A DNA stretch of 64,000 nt. Source: Tigriopus japonicus. Its lineage: Eukaryota > Arthropoda > Copepoda > Harpacticoida > Harpacticidae. The stretch is taken from positions 9,238,211 through 9,302,210 of the forward strand of contig CM021320.1 in assembly GCA_010645155.1 (NCBI GenBank), written 5' to 3'. Positions 45,154 through 56,600 of this stretch are shown here, piece after piece; position 1 is the first letter of the stretch, and each line of letters begins with the position of its first letter. The notes beneath the pieces are model-generated. The model saw only the letters and a list, made by a program, of their open reading frames with translations. It was not told where the DNA came from and did no database searches. A program made the translations under genes and the position numbers.

Positions 45154-46241
45154 CTGGTTTGATGGAAAGGGATAAAGATTAAAGTTGTGTATTAGTTTAC
45201 CAGGTCATTTCAATTAAAGCTTAAGAAATTACCAATAGATGGCATGTAAGAGGGAGGCAGGCAGTAATGTGTTGTGAGTAGGATTTTTAGTTCAGTGAAT
45301 GGTTCACAAAGCTTACCACAAACAGACTCTTTGAATGATAAGTGATGCAAACTTGGAGTAAAAAATGGCGGCACTGCTAACTCAAAACACATTATAGGGG
45401 TATGTCCATAATAAAATTTTACTGCGGTGCTCTAGTATTTGCTACTGAACTACTTCAATTTCGTCCTTGACCTGTCCTCCTTTTGGTGCCATCTATTGGC
45501 GATTTTTAAAAGCTATGAGACTTTTCTGTTTGCATTAGACTGCTGAATGCTGAATCGCAGGAAGTTTTTTGTGAACGCTTTTTGAAAGCCTTGAAAGCTT
45601 TCCTAAGAAATGTGCAATTCCCTGATGTGTTTTTCTTGATCGATGAATGCCTACTTTGATGGACTGGTAAAAATCAAAAAGAAACTTGGAGGTGTACACT
45701 ATAAGTTAATGCTGAAAGCTCACAAGACTTTCATTAAATGATGGAACAAGAGCGAAATAAGTTTAAAAAATATCCCTCGAGGGCAAGACTAAATTGAAAT
45801 AACTGCCAAAAGAAGTTTAACGTAAAAAACTATTCTTTAAAGCTTGAAAGGGTCACAAAGTTTTTCTTTGTAGTGTCAAAAAGTACGAAAAAATCAGTTT
45901 CAAAATGATTTGCCATTTTTGACCTCGTCTTTTAGCTAGAAAATTTAGAAAAAATAAATTCTTAATGAAACCCTTTTTTGGAAAAAAGTTTCAATTCTCA
46001 AACAAAATCTCTATAAAATGCACGAAATGTTTAAAAACTCGAAAAAGTTCTTTTGAGCCAAAGCACGGATTTTAAGTGTGATCTGTTGCTCTAATAATCA
46101 CTTTTGCCGTATTATTTTGGACAAAAAAATTAAATTATTGTTAGACTCTTTTTGTCTACCACTACTTCCATTCATCTAGTTTTTCGCTTTTCAAACCTTG
46201 GCTTGTCAGTTTGAGCGAAATTACAATGAAGGCTTCCTTAC
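45154..46241. other. TAF5L intron 3
   Basis: About 45341-45395 weakly resembles (minus strand) the start of the 300-bp MITE family. Nothing else was recognised. Confidence 0.5.
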
Positions 46242-46417
46242 CATTTGAGCATCCGCATGAGACCACATCCTAATTGATTTATCTAGACTCCCTGTGGCTA
46301 AGTAATTGCAATTCGGATGAAACTTGACCACATCCACGTCTTTCTCATGACCAGCATAGATTCGAAGAGGGAATGTGTGCTCCAGATCCCAGAGTTTGGC
46401 AGTTTGGTCCATGGAAC
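46242..46417 (-). CDS. TAF5L: TAF5L exon 3: WD repeat 4
   Basis: Bounded by a CTGTCAG acceptor and a GTAAGG donor. It completes a split glycine codon from exon 2 and reads SMDQTAKLWDLEHTFPLRIY, then AGHEKDVDVVKFHPNCNYLA, then TGSLDKSIRMWS. PLRIYAGH and DVDxVKFHPN are hallmark sequences of TAF5L. Confidence 0.93.
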
Positions 46418-47045
46418 CTGACAGGAAAAAGAAATGTCATTTGAGAAATGAGAAAGAGAAATGTCATTTGGTCGTCAAGTTATTATGGTGATACTGTCGT
46501 GAATATTGATATAGAAAGATCATCATGATCTACTCCAAAATATATATGAGGAAAAGTGTTGAAGATGTGATATGCAAAAAAATGTTGCTTCTTTATCTAA
46601 CTTAACCATAAGAGACACTTAACTTATGCCGTGGAAAAGTAGGTAAATGTAGTTGTTAGTGTGTATAAAGAATATTTCTTCCACCGAAAAAACCAAATAT
46701 GATCTCCTAATGCATGATTATAAGCCTCTCTTTTGAGCTGATGACTTACAACGTACATCGTGCATAAATTTGAAGAAAAGGAAAGGTTTCCACTCTATTT
46801 CAAATGACGATTATCTCTCATAACTAATAATGGATAGAATTCTAGTTTTGATTTTGACTCAATATGACATAAAATGTTGTTATAAAACATAGACCACGGA
46901 ATTAAGAAATCCTTGCAAAAAAACAAGGCAACCTAGACACCGCGTGCGCCGAAACTTCTCATACACTTTTTTGCTGCATTTGTTTTCATGAAGTGTGCGA
47001 GTTGTTTCGGCGCACTCGGTACGTTCATGGCTATTTTCGTTCATT
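46418..47045. other. TAF5L intron 2, first part
   Basis: A hairpin lies at 46945-47018, with arms TGCGCCGAAAC and GTTTCGGCGCA and nearby AGTGT words, probably a small MITE. The rest is unassigned. Confidence 0.5.
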
Positions 47046-47049
47046 TGGC

Positions 47050-47750
47050 CAGGAACCACTCACCACAGGACGCCAACTTCAGCTAACGCGTAGCCCAAAA
47101 CGACCCTTATAACTGCAGTGAATTTGAACGACATTGCCAAAAGACAATAGAAAAGGTGTTTGACAACAAATATCACATAAGAACAAAGTTGCAGCATTAA
47201 ATAGCGCCCCTTTTCCTGCTATTTATTTTGATAATGGTGCTTTCCGTTCTCAGGAATTAGTCAAAACACAGCTGCTTTAAAACATTCTTCCAAACAAAAT
47301 TGAGAATGGATCTCAAGTAGTGATGTGTTTTGAACCAGGAGTGCTGCCAGTTTTGACTCAGAAGTTTATCGATGTTAAAAAGGGCAGATTCCCGTCCCTA
47401 GTTATAAAAATGGATTTCAAGTTTGCAGTGCTTCCAGTTTTTATGGCAGATAAGGTCTATTTCTTGTTGAAAAGTTTAGTTGTGGTCAGATTTTTGACCC
47501 TAAAAACCAAATCCAACTCAAAACACATTACTAATCTTGAGTAAGTGCAGGTATAACTTGAACACAATCATACCAACCTCAGGCAAAGGGTTCAATTATA
47601 CTCAGATCAAGTTTCATGAAAATTGGGCGGCTTTTTGGAAACTAGCTGCATTATTAGCAATGAAACTCATAGCCACAGTCTCCACAATCCTCCTCATAAA
47701 AAACCATATTTTTTAGGCAACATTTTACCATCTGAAATTCTTGAAATCCA
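47050..47750 (+). repeat. Dispersed repeat R, copy 1, interrupted by a MITE
   Basis: 47050-47317 plus 47534-47750 align in order with 63536-64000 at the window end (for example CTCACCACAGGACG, ATCAAGTTTCATGA, AATGAAACTCA). Copy 1 carries the MITE at 47318; copy 2 does not. It begins CAGGAACC, possibly a transposon end. It lies in TAF5L intron 2. Confidence 0.8.
47318..47533. mobile_element. hAT-type MITE, copy 3 (216 bp, internally deleted)
   Basis: It starts TAGTGATGTGTTTTGA and ends TCAAAACACATTACTA. The flanks are ATCTCAAG (47310-47317) and ATCTTGAG (47534-47541). The uninterrupted repeat R at the window end shows the corresponding empty site (ATCTCGAA near 63809), confirming the insertion point and 8-bp duplication. 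It is shortened relative to copies 1 and 2. Confidence 0.88.
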
Positions 47751-49257
47751 TTAGATGCCAAATATAAACATTTTGACTGGCCAATTCAAGAGGAAGCACT
47801 ACAAAGATTGAACAAATTCTTTGTCAATTTAATGTTGAGTTGTTGATAATTCCCTCTGAATGATTGTTTATGCATAATGCATTAAAGAACAGATTACCTT
47901 CGTGGAGCACTAAATTCTTCACTTTGATGGTGTTGTTAGGTACTTATAATCGAAACCAATGGTATTTCAGGATAAGTTGAATAGGGTTGATGAGGAGTGG
48001 TGCATGTGACTTAACCAAGAATGGGATGCATTTAATTATGTTTAAGAGACAGGTACACATGCTGGAATGATGTCTAGACAATCCATTCACTGATTTAGTA
48101 TAAAATGTTGAATATTGAGTGCATAACACTTTCCCCGTCGTTTGCTCCTTGGGATCGCTTTGGACTCTTAAAAACAACAACAAACAGCTATCTTTGGATC
48201 CTCTTCTGTAAGAATATCCATGGTTTAGCCAAGGTTTAGCTTACTCATTTGAATAACGAGCTAGAGAAGCTCATGAATAAGAAGCGTCAACACTAAGTCA
48301 AGTCGTTGGGTCTTTTTTGAAGCTTCAAATGTTTGCCGTTGCTGTCGCTGAACACACTGAAAATCTTCCTTCCATTCTGGAAATTTGGGCTTTTTCAATA
48401 ACATCATCGAATTCGGTCCATTTTCTATTTCTTAATGTAATAGTTTCTCTAGGAAGAGACCGTGTTTCAAAACATTCATCCTTTCACAAAAATATCCTTT
48501 AACATGTCCACCAGATGTTCAAAATATGCCGTGAAGTAAAGTTTTGACCGATTTAACCAACTGTTTTCGCCTTTCCCCCTTTTTTCACCTTTTCCACCTA
48601 TTTCTGAGTTTTTAAACATTTTTACCTACTATCTTGTCGAAAAAAGGTAACTAAATAGTTGCCTTTTTGCGGTAATGGTGACGATGAGAGGTCCGGTCAA
48701 AAGAAGCGGACTAGTGATGCCAGAACTTTACGAACAAATCATGCCAAAAAAATATCGAAAATTGAAAAGAGAGTCAGATTCGGCTAGATGGAAGCAAATT
48801 GATACTGTCATGCTTTAGCATTTCAGCAAACAAATTTGAAAACCTCAGTTGTAAAGATTTAAAGCAATTCATATGTTCTACATAGAATACTTTATTTGCA
48901 AAAATGAATTTCAGATCAAAACTGCTTATTTGAACAATGAAAATTTTCCTTCAGGCAATATCTTAAGACGTTTTTCTTTTTGTTTTGAAAGTGGAACATA
49001 TTTAAAATGAAAGGAAAGTGTTTTCTGTTAATTGGCATTTGCCATTATTAAACTTGAAACTACTGATTTTGAAACATCTGGCAACACTCCTTTGTTGTTC
49101 TTTCATCCGGACCTCACATCGTTACCATTACCCTTTTTGCCAACAAAAAATACACTCCCAATACATAACAGATGGCAGATTTCAATAATATCCCATTTTT
49201 TCCTACCAATAAACCCAAAATATGTTACTTTCAAGGCCCACGAAGTAATTGGCTTAC
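47751..49257. other. TAF5L intron 2, second part
   Basis: About 48258-48350 is a minus-strand copy of the dispersed repeat also at 32459 and 52868 (shared AACGGCAAACATTTGAAGCT on the minus strand). The rest has no recognised feature. Confidence 0.55.
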
Positions 49258-50308
49258 CTGTAACGATGTTGATGCCTAATCGGTCAATGTCCATGGACCA
49301 AATTGGATAGGAATGACCTTTGAAGATCACTCGAGTCTGTCCCGAGCTCAAGTCCCATAAGCGCATCGTGGCGTCTTCGCCGGCTGACAAAAGGTATTCA
49401 CTCGGGTTTGCGCTCATTTCACAACCTTCAGACTGACCACGCCTCCTCAAGAAAGCACAATCATACACCACACCCACATGACCTAACAGTCTCAAAGCTT
49501 CAGAGTCACTTTCATTTTGACTTCGAGGCCCACTTGAGATCTGGCTTGACGTCCAAGAAGGAGTATTCATGCTATTGAGACCCAAACCGGGTTCCTCTTT
49601 GATGGATCCATTCGAGACATCAGTCTGGATGGAAGAAGGTTGAAGGGGCCAGATGTAAAGGCCAGAGTGTTCCGAACCCGCCGCCAAAAATTGGGCGTCT
49701 GAGGACAACGTGGAGCAAGTTAAATGGGCATGACTGGAGGTCAACCGATAGAGACAAACACTAGGCAAAGGTGCGATTCCATTTCGAACGGCCTGAATGG
49801 TTTCATTCAAACTGGGCACGGAATCCTGGCGTTTGACCTTCTCCTCAACTTGTTCCTCCAAGATAGAATCTTGATTCTTGAGACTTTTTTCGTGTTGGAC
49901 CCGTTTGATTCCTTCCATTTTGGATCCGGCTCCGAGAGCATCGGCTAATTTGAGGTCGATTTTGCCGCGGAGAATATGAATGAGGATTGGATGGGCACAA
50001 GATCGGAGGAAATGCATCAAATAGTGGAACGTTCGATTGGATAAGGTCACACTATATTTGCAGGACATGAAAGCGTTTACGGTGAGGTTGCTTTGGATGT
50101 CCTCAGTGGTTTGAACCATCTGAAGTTGCTGTATGTAGGCTGCGAATTCGGCATTGCCCAGAAACGTGGATTGGTGCTTCTTGTGAAATTTTTGCGCCAA
50201 AGGAATGAGACCGTTCACAATGAGTTCCAGGTACAAGTGCGTGAACATCGGAAAGAGGAGTTGAGCTAATTCAGGTTTGTACGAGTCCGACGACTCCGAG
50301 ATCCATAG
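49258..50308 (-). CDS. TAF5L: TAF5L exon 2: TAF5 N-terminal domain and WD repeats 1-3
   Basis: The exon begins LWISESSDSYKPELAQLLFP after a TTGACAG acceptor and ends one base into a glycine codon before GTAAGC. Residues about 108-235 of the protein are the TAF5-type N-terminal helical domain (MFTHLYLELI, NAEFAAYIQQLQMVQTTEDI, ALSNRT-like YSVTLSNRTFHYLMHFL), used for assembly in TFIID/SAGA-type complexes. After a charged linker, WD blades follow: SSHAHLTCSTLSSDAQFLAA, LLGHVGVVYDCAFL..LLSAGEDATMRLWDLS and IFKGHSYPIWSMDIDRLGIN. The linker has a serine-rich insert between blades 1 and 2. Confidence 0.93.
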
Positions 50309-51976
50309 CTGTCAAAGTAACGAAGAAATTAAAACTACTCGTTAGTGAGTTGTACCACTGATTTTGTTTGAAAAGGCTAGATGAGATCGAGGCCATCAAT
50401 TTGCGTTCAAGTAAATTGGTCACAGGACAATAAGTCACGGTTAAACAGTCACGGTATTAAGGTCGCAATGAAAGTTCAGACAATGATTCTTTTATTTGTT
50501 ACATTACTTCTAGCTTTTAGGTGAAAAATATTCAATTTTGAATGGTTGTAGAAAAAGCCAAATTTTGCAACAGACGAATGGTTAAGTGATGGATAAGATA
50601 TTTGTCTGCATTTGTTTGAGAGAGTATTTTGTGAGATAAAGGTACTTTTTGAAGTTGTTTACTTTGAGCAAACACAATCAAGTTGGAAATATTATATTCT
50701 GTCCAATACATACATAGAAGTCCAAAAGCAAGCTAATCTCTTTCTGACCTCAACATTTTCCCACTGTGGGCTCTCACTCACTTGTTACTTCAAGGACCAA
50801 ATCAAGATATCTTTCAAAGCAATTAGCCCTACCAATGTGAGCTTACTGTTCACATTCAGCAAACTGCAGATATCCCAATAATGTAAGTTTAAGTTTTTTT
50901 TTTATTTTGGAAACAAAAAGAGGTTTGATTTGAGTTTGATTTTGAAATTTATGTTCTTAGTGCAAAACAAAAAAACAATGATTTAAAGTCTTGGGCTATG
51001 TATTCAAAGCACTCAAGCACACTAGAAAAATGAGTAGGATCTCTTTGAAAGTAATTTTGACCACACTTCACCAAATTGCTTTGGCCATCAATCACCAAGT
51101 TTTTTTGACATTAGGTTTCAAACAATTTGTAACTTGGGGAGCAAAACAATTCTTGTGTTCAAGTGAATTTCACCAACTTCGAAATAGAGGTTTATTACCG
51201 CCATCTACTGATAAACAGGCTCGTTTCTTGAAAAGTGGGCTCTTTAAAAAGATTATGTTGTTTTTTGTTCAAATTGGTAAAAAGGTGGTAAAATTTGCCT
51301 GATTATGGTGCATGAATGGTTAAGGGAAAAATATTTTTAATTTCTTTCCCTTGCCACCCTCAAAAAACGTTCTTAAGGAGATGTTAATAGAAACCTTCAA
51401 CTAGCTTGGATAGAAATGGTTTGGGTAACTTGGAACTGCCTAACTACCACAAGTCAGAAAATGTTACTGAATAAACTAATAGATACTCCAATCCGGTTAT
51501 TGTTGGTACTCAGGCTCATGACATCTGACTCTTAGCTATGCCAATGGAAACGTCATGAACCCTTTGAAAAAATAGATGCCATAGAAGATAAGTGGACCAA
51601 ATTGAGCATTTAAAAAAAACACCTTAGGTCCAAATAGGGTACTAAATGGTAAGAATTGTGGGCCCACTATTTTAAACTTTCCCCATGACTCCTGGGACCA
51701 CCAACAACCACCATTAGGCCTATTGGTTACCAACCTCTGATCTAGACAGTTGAAAACTGCTTGTTCTCTCTACAGAAGCTCATGTGAAAGAAGGAAGCTT
51801 CGTCAGAACAGTGGCCGTCAATGACGGTGGCTTTATCATGAAGCTTTAAAAATCCAAACAGACCGGGAAGTGTAAGAGAAAAATTCAAGCAGATAGAAGA
51901 CTTTGACCGAAAAATATCCATGGAGGGGCTTGAACCCATCTTATTTTATGATCCAATGGCTGGATCAATCTATACT
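50309..51976. other. TAF5L intron 1, proximal part
   Basis: No exon or repeat was recognised. The small frames 50612-50881 and 50991-51302 have no domain. Confidence 0.45.
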
Positions 51977-51984
51977 GTCATGAT

Positions 51985-52840
51985 TAGGGACAGGAACTTG
52001 AGACAAATAAACTTATTCGTCTTTTTGGCCTTTATTCATTGCGAAATTTTTTTCGTCTAATTTGGATCTTATTTGTCATTTTTCGTCTAATTGGCCAAAA
52101 AATTGGATTTTCTTAGATTTCAAGCGCTTGCAGCGTTTTTTTTTTTCAATTTTCCAAGCAAACAACAACTTCAAAGAAATTTCAACCCCACCAATCATAG
52201 GCCAATATGATAATTTGATTGTCAGTAGCGGTTTTGCACAAACAAAATACAATCCACCCTTATAAATTAACTTGTATTCGTACAGTTGCTCGACAGACAC
52301 AGAAAGAAAAGATTACTATTGGGTTGAAAAGGCCATCAGAACAATAATTGGATTTGCAAATCTGATTTTAAGTATAGCTGTACTAAAAACGTTCCTTTAA
52401 AAAGGCATTTTTAACTCTTGGTTTTTATTTGACATATGTACTACTGGCTAATTCTTGCTCGATAGGTACTTCTTTTTTTATTTTCTAGATTTCGCCGTTT
52501 TTGACAGTCAGATCAGTTCAGACAGATTGGTTCTTATCAATAGGGACATACATAACGTCTGTTTTATGGGAGCAGCTTTAAACGTCTTTTTTCGTCTGGA
52601 CGGGCGGTTAATTTTTATTCTTTCTTATATGATAGGTTCATTTGCCTTTTTGGGAAATTAATTCGATTTTTTCCATTTTGCAATTATTATTATTTTCTTT
52701 TTTCTGTCTGTTGGGAACTTTAATTCGTCTTTTTTGTTTAATCGGTCAATTTATTCATCTTTTTTCGTCTAATCAAGCAATTCTATTTGCCTTTTTTTGT
52801 TTAATTTGCAGGTTTTATTTGTCTTTACTTCCTGTCCCTA
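51985..52840. mobile_element. hAT-type element with TTCGTCT-rich ends (856 bp)
   Basis: The ends TAGGGACAGGAAC and TTCCTGTCCCTA are flanked by a perfect 8-bp repeat GTCATGAT (51977-51984 and 52841-52848). TTCGTCTAATTGG- and TTCGTCTTTTTTG-like words recur throughout both halves. The right flank is a copy of another dispersed repeat. It lies in TAF5L intron 1. Confidence 0.87.
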
Positions 52841-52867
52841 GTCATGATCTAGGTAAACTGATAGTAA

Positions 52868-53000
52868 AATTTACTTTTGTTATAGCTTGAACTTCCTGAT
52901 TGATGGTGGTGACAACAACGGCAAACATTTGAAGCTTCGAAAAAACCAAACAACGTGATTGTGTTGACGCTTCTTTCCCATGAGCTTCTCTAGTTCTCTC
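52868..53000 (+). repeat. Dispersed repeat S (three copies in window)
   Basis: TTGAACTTCCTGATTGATG, GACAACAACGGCAAACA and CATGAGCTTCT are shared in order with 32459-32590; the reverse complement of the central and right-hand part is at 48258-48350. Copies differ by scattered substitutions. Type unknown. Confidence 0.7.
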
Positions 53001-53342
53001 TTATTGTATGTGTTGCTATCATAAGCTGACCCTACATCGACTTTGCTTGACTAAAGCTCTCAAGCATAGAGTGAAATCATGAGATGTGACCTCTTTCAGG
53101 CATTTATTGCATTTTTGCAGGCATTCAGGCCAAGAAGCAAAATTTCATTTAGAGATATCATAGAGAGCTCTATTCCTAACTTTCAAAATCAAACCTCTTT
53201 CCTCGCCTCCATTTCCGACTTGCTTTTCGTTTCGTGACCCTTTTGTTGTGGCAAATTGTCCGTGACCAGTTTACCTACACTAACGACTTTTGCTGCTCCT
53301 TTTCAGCCATTGTGGAAAATTGAAAATGATTTCCTTACTCAC

Positions 53343-53663
53343 CTTAAATTTGGAATATTGCTGTTCCCATTGAGGTCCGTTGGCATCAATACACGCCAGA
53401 TGGATCGAGTTCTCCGAGCTGGACGCATTTTCGAGCACTTGATTCAGGGCCAATTCAGACACACTGGCCCCTAAAGATGATGAAGGTCCCGGATTCGAAC
53501 CCGAAGGCCATGGGTAACGCCTTCGATCGAGGTATTGACTCATCAAGCCCGAGATCGATGGGTCACAATGCGAATTTGACGACGAGGAACTTGACAACGA
53601 TTGTGATGCTGCGGGATTATTGTGATGATGCAGATGATTGGTCAAATTCGAGGATGACGCCAT
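53343..53663 (-). CDS. TAF5L: TAF5L exon 1: N-terminus (SAGA WD40 subunit)
   Basis: TAF5L is the WD40 scaffold of the SAGA histone acetyltransferase complex in the nucleus; the fly orthologue is wda. The gene has four exons on the minus strand (321, 1051, 176 and 474 bases, phases fitting) and gives 673 residues against 589 in human. This exon starts MASSSNLTNHLHHHNN, has a Ser/His-rich low-complexity lead of about 35 residues, then a short conserved segment ISGLMSQYLDRRRYPWP and WEQQYSKFK before the GTGAGT donor. The extra length compared with human is mainly this lead and the linker in exon 2. No upstream in-frame ATG was preferred, because sequence conservation starts at ISGLM. Confidence 0.85.
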
Positions 53664-55255
53664 ACTCGGAAACCTGCCATGAATTCACGAGCTTTCAAGA
53701 CACGTGTTTTTCTGGAAAAGGAACAATGAGATTCAATCGGCCATTAGGTTTGTTATGTTTGACCAATGACAGGCAGAAATGAGTTTGAAATCTTCGGGAA
53801 TGTTAGAAAAAAATTTAAAAATGAGATAGAAATGGTGAAAGAGGGACTTTTAAAGTATTTGCACATTCAAAGCTGAATATCAGCAACATGATTCATATTA
53901 CGTATTCCAAAGACATTTCAGACAATTCAGGGGCGCATATTCCAAACGAAAGAGGTTTAAGCGTGAAATAGATATGACAATTTGGCTCATTTTCTTTTGA
54001 CTCGTCAATTTTGGGATGCTTCGAATGAAACTGAATCCTAAACTATGACCACTTTCTACAAACTATGATTCAATTTAAGTTTGGATGCGGGTCATTGGCT
54101 CAAAAAGCCTTAATCCCAAAACTCTCATAATTAACTTTGCATATAATGTTGATAACATTCTACCGAGATTGATCCCGGGGTGGGTTTATATTGTAAACGG
54201 AGAACCGATGGCTCCAATTTCGCCATAATGAGGCCACAGATTTCTGACCCATGTCTCATCTTTTCCGAGCATGTTCCATTTTTAGCGGTAAATCTGTCAA
54301 ACGAGACCGAAAATTCTTAAATTCAAAACGGAATGCCATGACCGAAAAATCGGGACGGTCAGCAATCTGTTTCTATCAAATAAATCTAGCATTCAAACCT
54401 CAAATCGGTGGTTTAAATGGAGCCAAACCGTAGATCATCAATTAGCTTGCATTGTGCATCATGCATTCGTGGAGAGAGTATTTCTATTAGATGGGACAGG
54501 AAAAAAACCACCTAAAATCCTAATTACATCATTAACTGAAGCATCAAAATACTAATGGTTTTGATGCTGCCCAATTTCTTAAATGATCCCGAATTTTGTA
54601 TCTTTACGAGCGCATGAACAGTACTGATTGTCTACGATTTAGATTCCTAACGAGGGACAACAAACAATTTATTGACAAATCTTCTACCCAAACAACGCAT
54701 GTGCTATTATTCTCTGAAATATCGTGGTTTACCCAATCAAAATGAGGCTGTGAAAATTGAGGCTAGTGCGGGAGGTGTGGCTTCCAGAGGGCGGGATTGA
54801 GCTTAAAACGCCCACACGGCATTGCTCGAAAGAGAAATCTCGGAAGAAAATCACGCACAAATATTATTATCTGCAGACGCACACAACTAAATCTAAACAA
54901 TTTCAGTGGACAAACAAGGCAAAGCTAAGGAACGGCCGCTAGGAGTAAGGAAGTAAAATTGGTTAGAATTTGAAAATGAATTTCTATTTTCTGCGAGTTA
55001 TTTAAGTTGACAAAGAAAGATATGCTTTATCAATATTGAATGGTGAAAGATTGAAAATCGAAATGACATAACGGTCAAATGGAAGTTTTAAGATATTTTT
55101 AACAATACAACTTCTTTTCTCTTTCAGACAGTGCCAAAATCAGCGTGACCGTCTACTGTTATACAAAAAGAGCGCGGGCTCTACAAACTGGGTGAAGCGA
55201 GAACCCTAGAAATTTACCCTAGAATAGCAGGGCTATTCAAAAGCATATTTGAATA
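53664..55255. other. Sequence upstream of TAF5L, probable promoter side
   Basis: This contains the TAF5L 5' flank. I see no TATA box or other element I would defend. The small plus frames (53477-53782, 54251-54433, 54757-54942) are not supported as genes. Confidence 0.4.
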
Positions 55256-55313
55256 GCCCTGCAACAGTAGCTCAGAGGTTGAGCTTTTGACAACTACCCA
55301 CAAGACTTGGGGG
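55256..55313 (+). mobile_element. tRNA-derived SINE, family 3, left part
   Basis: TAGCTCAGAGGTTGAGC is a near-canonical tRNA A box. The SINE continues at 56509 after the hAT-type insertion. It is a relative of 59765-59890. Confidence 0.65.
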
Positions 55314-56508
55314 CAGGGTTGGTCGGGGGAACAACTTTTTTGATTTTTCCCCTTTTTCCATAAACGAAATAAACGGGATTAATGGGGGGATAAACAGGAA
55401 AAATTAGGGGATAAACGAAAAAAACAATTTGGATGTGTTTTAATAATTTTTGATATGCCTGAAAAATAGCTGATCAAAACTAATACCATAGTTAGACAAT
55501 ATGGCTAAAATAGTTCATAAATCTCCCATGGTTCTTGGGAACTGACAACTTAAGGGTTTATGCAGTCTTAGGTATAAACAATGATGAATATGTCTGGCAC
55601 CAGTTTAAGCACACGATATTGAAAAGTATGTTTTGATTTTTTTGTATACAAAGCTTTTTGTTGAGCTTCAGAAATTTGCCCCTAAGTTGGTACTTGTGCA
55701 TTCTAATTTGGCTTTTTGCAGAGCCCTGAAAATTTTGCGTCTAAAAACTATCTATGCAACTCTTAACAGCATCCGTGGTACTGTACTCAAACTCATGCGA
55801 AACCCTATGTACTGTTTCTAAGAGAATTTCTCAATAAAGCTATTGGGTCCTTTAAGGAGCAGCTGACTGGGAGGTCACAATACATAAGACTGGGAGGTCA
55901 CCTTAGTAATACAGCTCCAGAAATTGCACCCTGACACAAACATGTGACCCATTTTCGAGCTTCTAAAGGTATATTGGACACATTAGAACAGAAATTTTGT
56001 GCATCAACGCTCAAAGGTTGCACGTGATTTCCATTTCACTGGTTGCGCTTGAAGGACTCAATACAGGAACAAAATTTAATTTTCAGTAAAAACAAGCATT
56101 CAACCACCTATACTCACTTTTAGTTTCCCAAAAATGCATGTTCCATGTAATAAAATTTGGTTGTTTGGATTAATTTGACAGGAAATCATAAAGTAAAATT
56201 TAATCTTTAAAGAAAAAGCACTCACACTCTTAAGTAATGACAAGGATATCACATGAGGCAAGTAAGGCATGATTTCACTTGAAACATGACAAAATTGAAG
56301 AAATTTTTGTACTTGAAGATCATTTGGGTCAGAAAAGTTCATACACAATGGATATGAGTAATTGATGGAAAAAACAAACTTATTTATAAAAATAACGATA
56401 TCAGGCTTGAAAAAGTAGAAAAATCCAGTTTATCCCGTTTGTCCCCTTTATCCCAAGGGGGATAAACGGGTCACTTTTTGGATGGGATTATCCCCCTGAC
56501 CAACCGTG
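55314..56508. mobile_element. hAT-type element with ATAAACGGG subterminal repeats (1.2 kb), inserted in a SINE
   Basis: It starts CAGGGTTGGTCGGGGG and ends CCCCCTGACCAACCGTG. The 8-bp flanks CTTGGGGG (55306-55313 and 56509-56516) are perfect. GGATAAACGGG-like words lie at 55362-55420 and, inverted or direct, at 56425-56475. Frames inside (55633-55821, 56100-56348) show no transposase motif. Confidence 0.88.
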
Positions 56509-56516
56509 CTTGGGGG

Positions 56517-56600
56517 GTCAATGGTTTGTATCCTGTGTTGCCTAGTCCAAGTGGCCTGTGGTATTAATTTACATGCATCACAGTTTTAGCAACATAAATG
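56517..56600 (+). mobile_element. tRNA-derived SINE, family 3, right part
   Basis: This continues the SINE after the insertion: a degenerate B box followed by GTCCAAGTGGCCTGTGGTAT and an ACATGCATCAC-type body, matching 59833-59880. Confidence 0.65.

Noticed and set aside
45341..45395. Possible short fragment of the 300-bp MITE family in TAF5L intron 3
   Set aside because: Similarity covers only about 40 bases and no duplication is seen. It is noted only as a possible relic.
48714..49090. Possible hAT-type MITE (TAGTGATGCCAGA and inverted GAGTGTTGCCAGA)
   Set aside because: The ends match at about 11-12 of 13 bases, but the flanking 8-mers do not agree and there is no subterminal structure.
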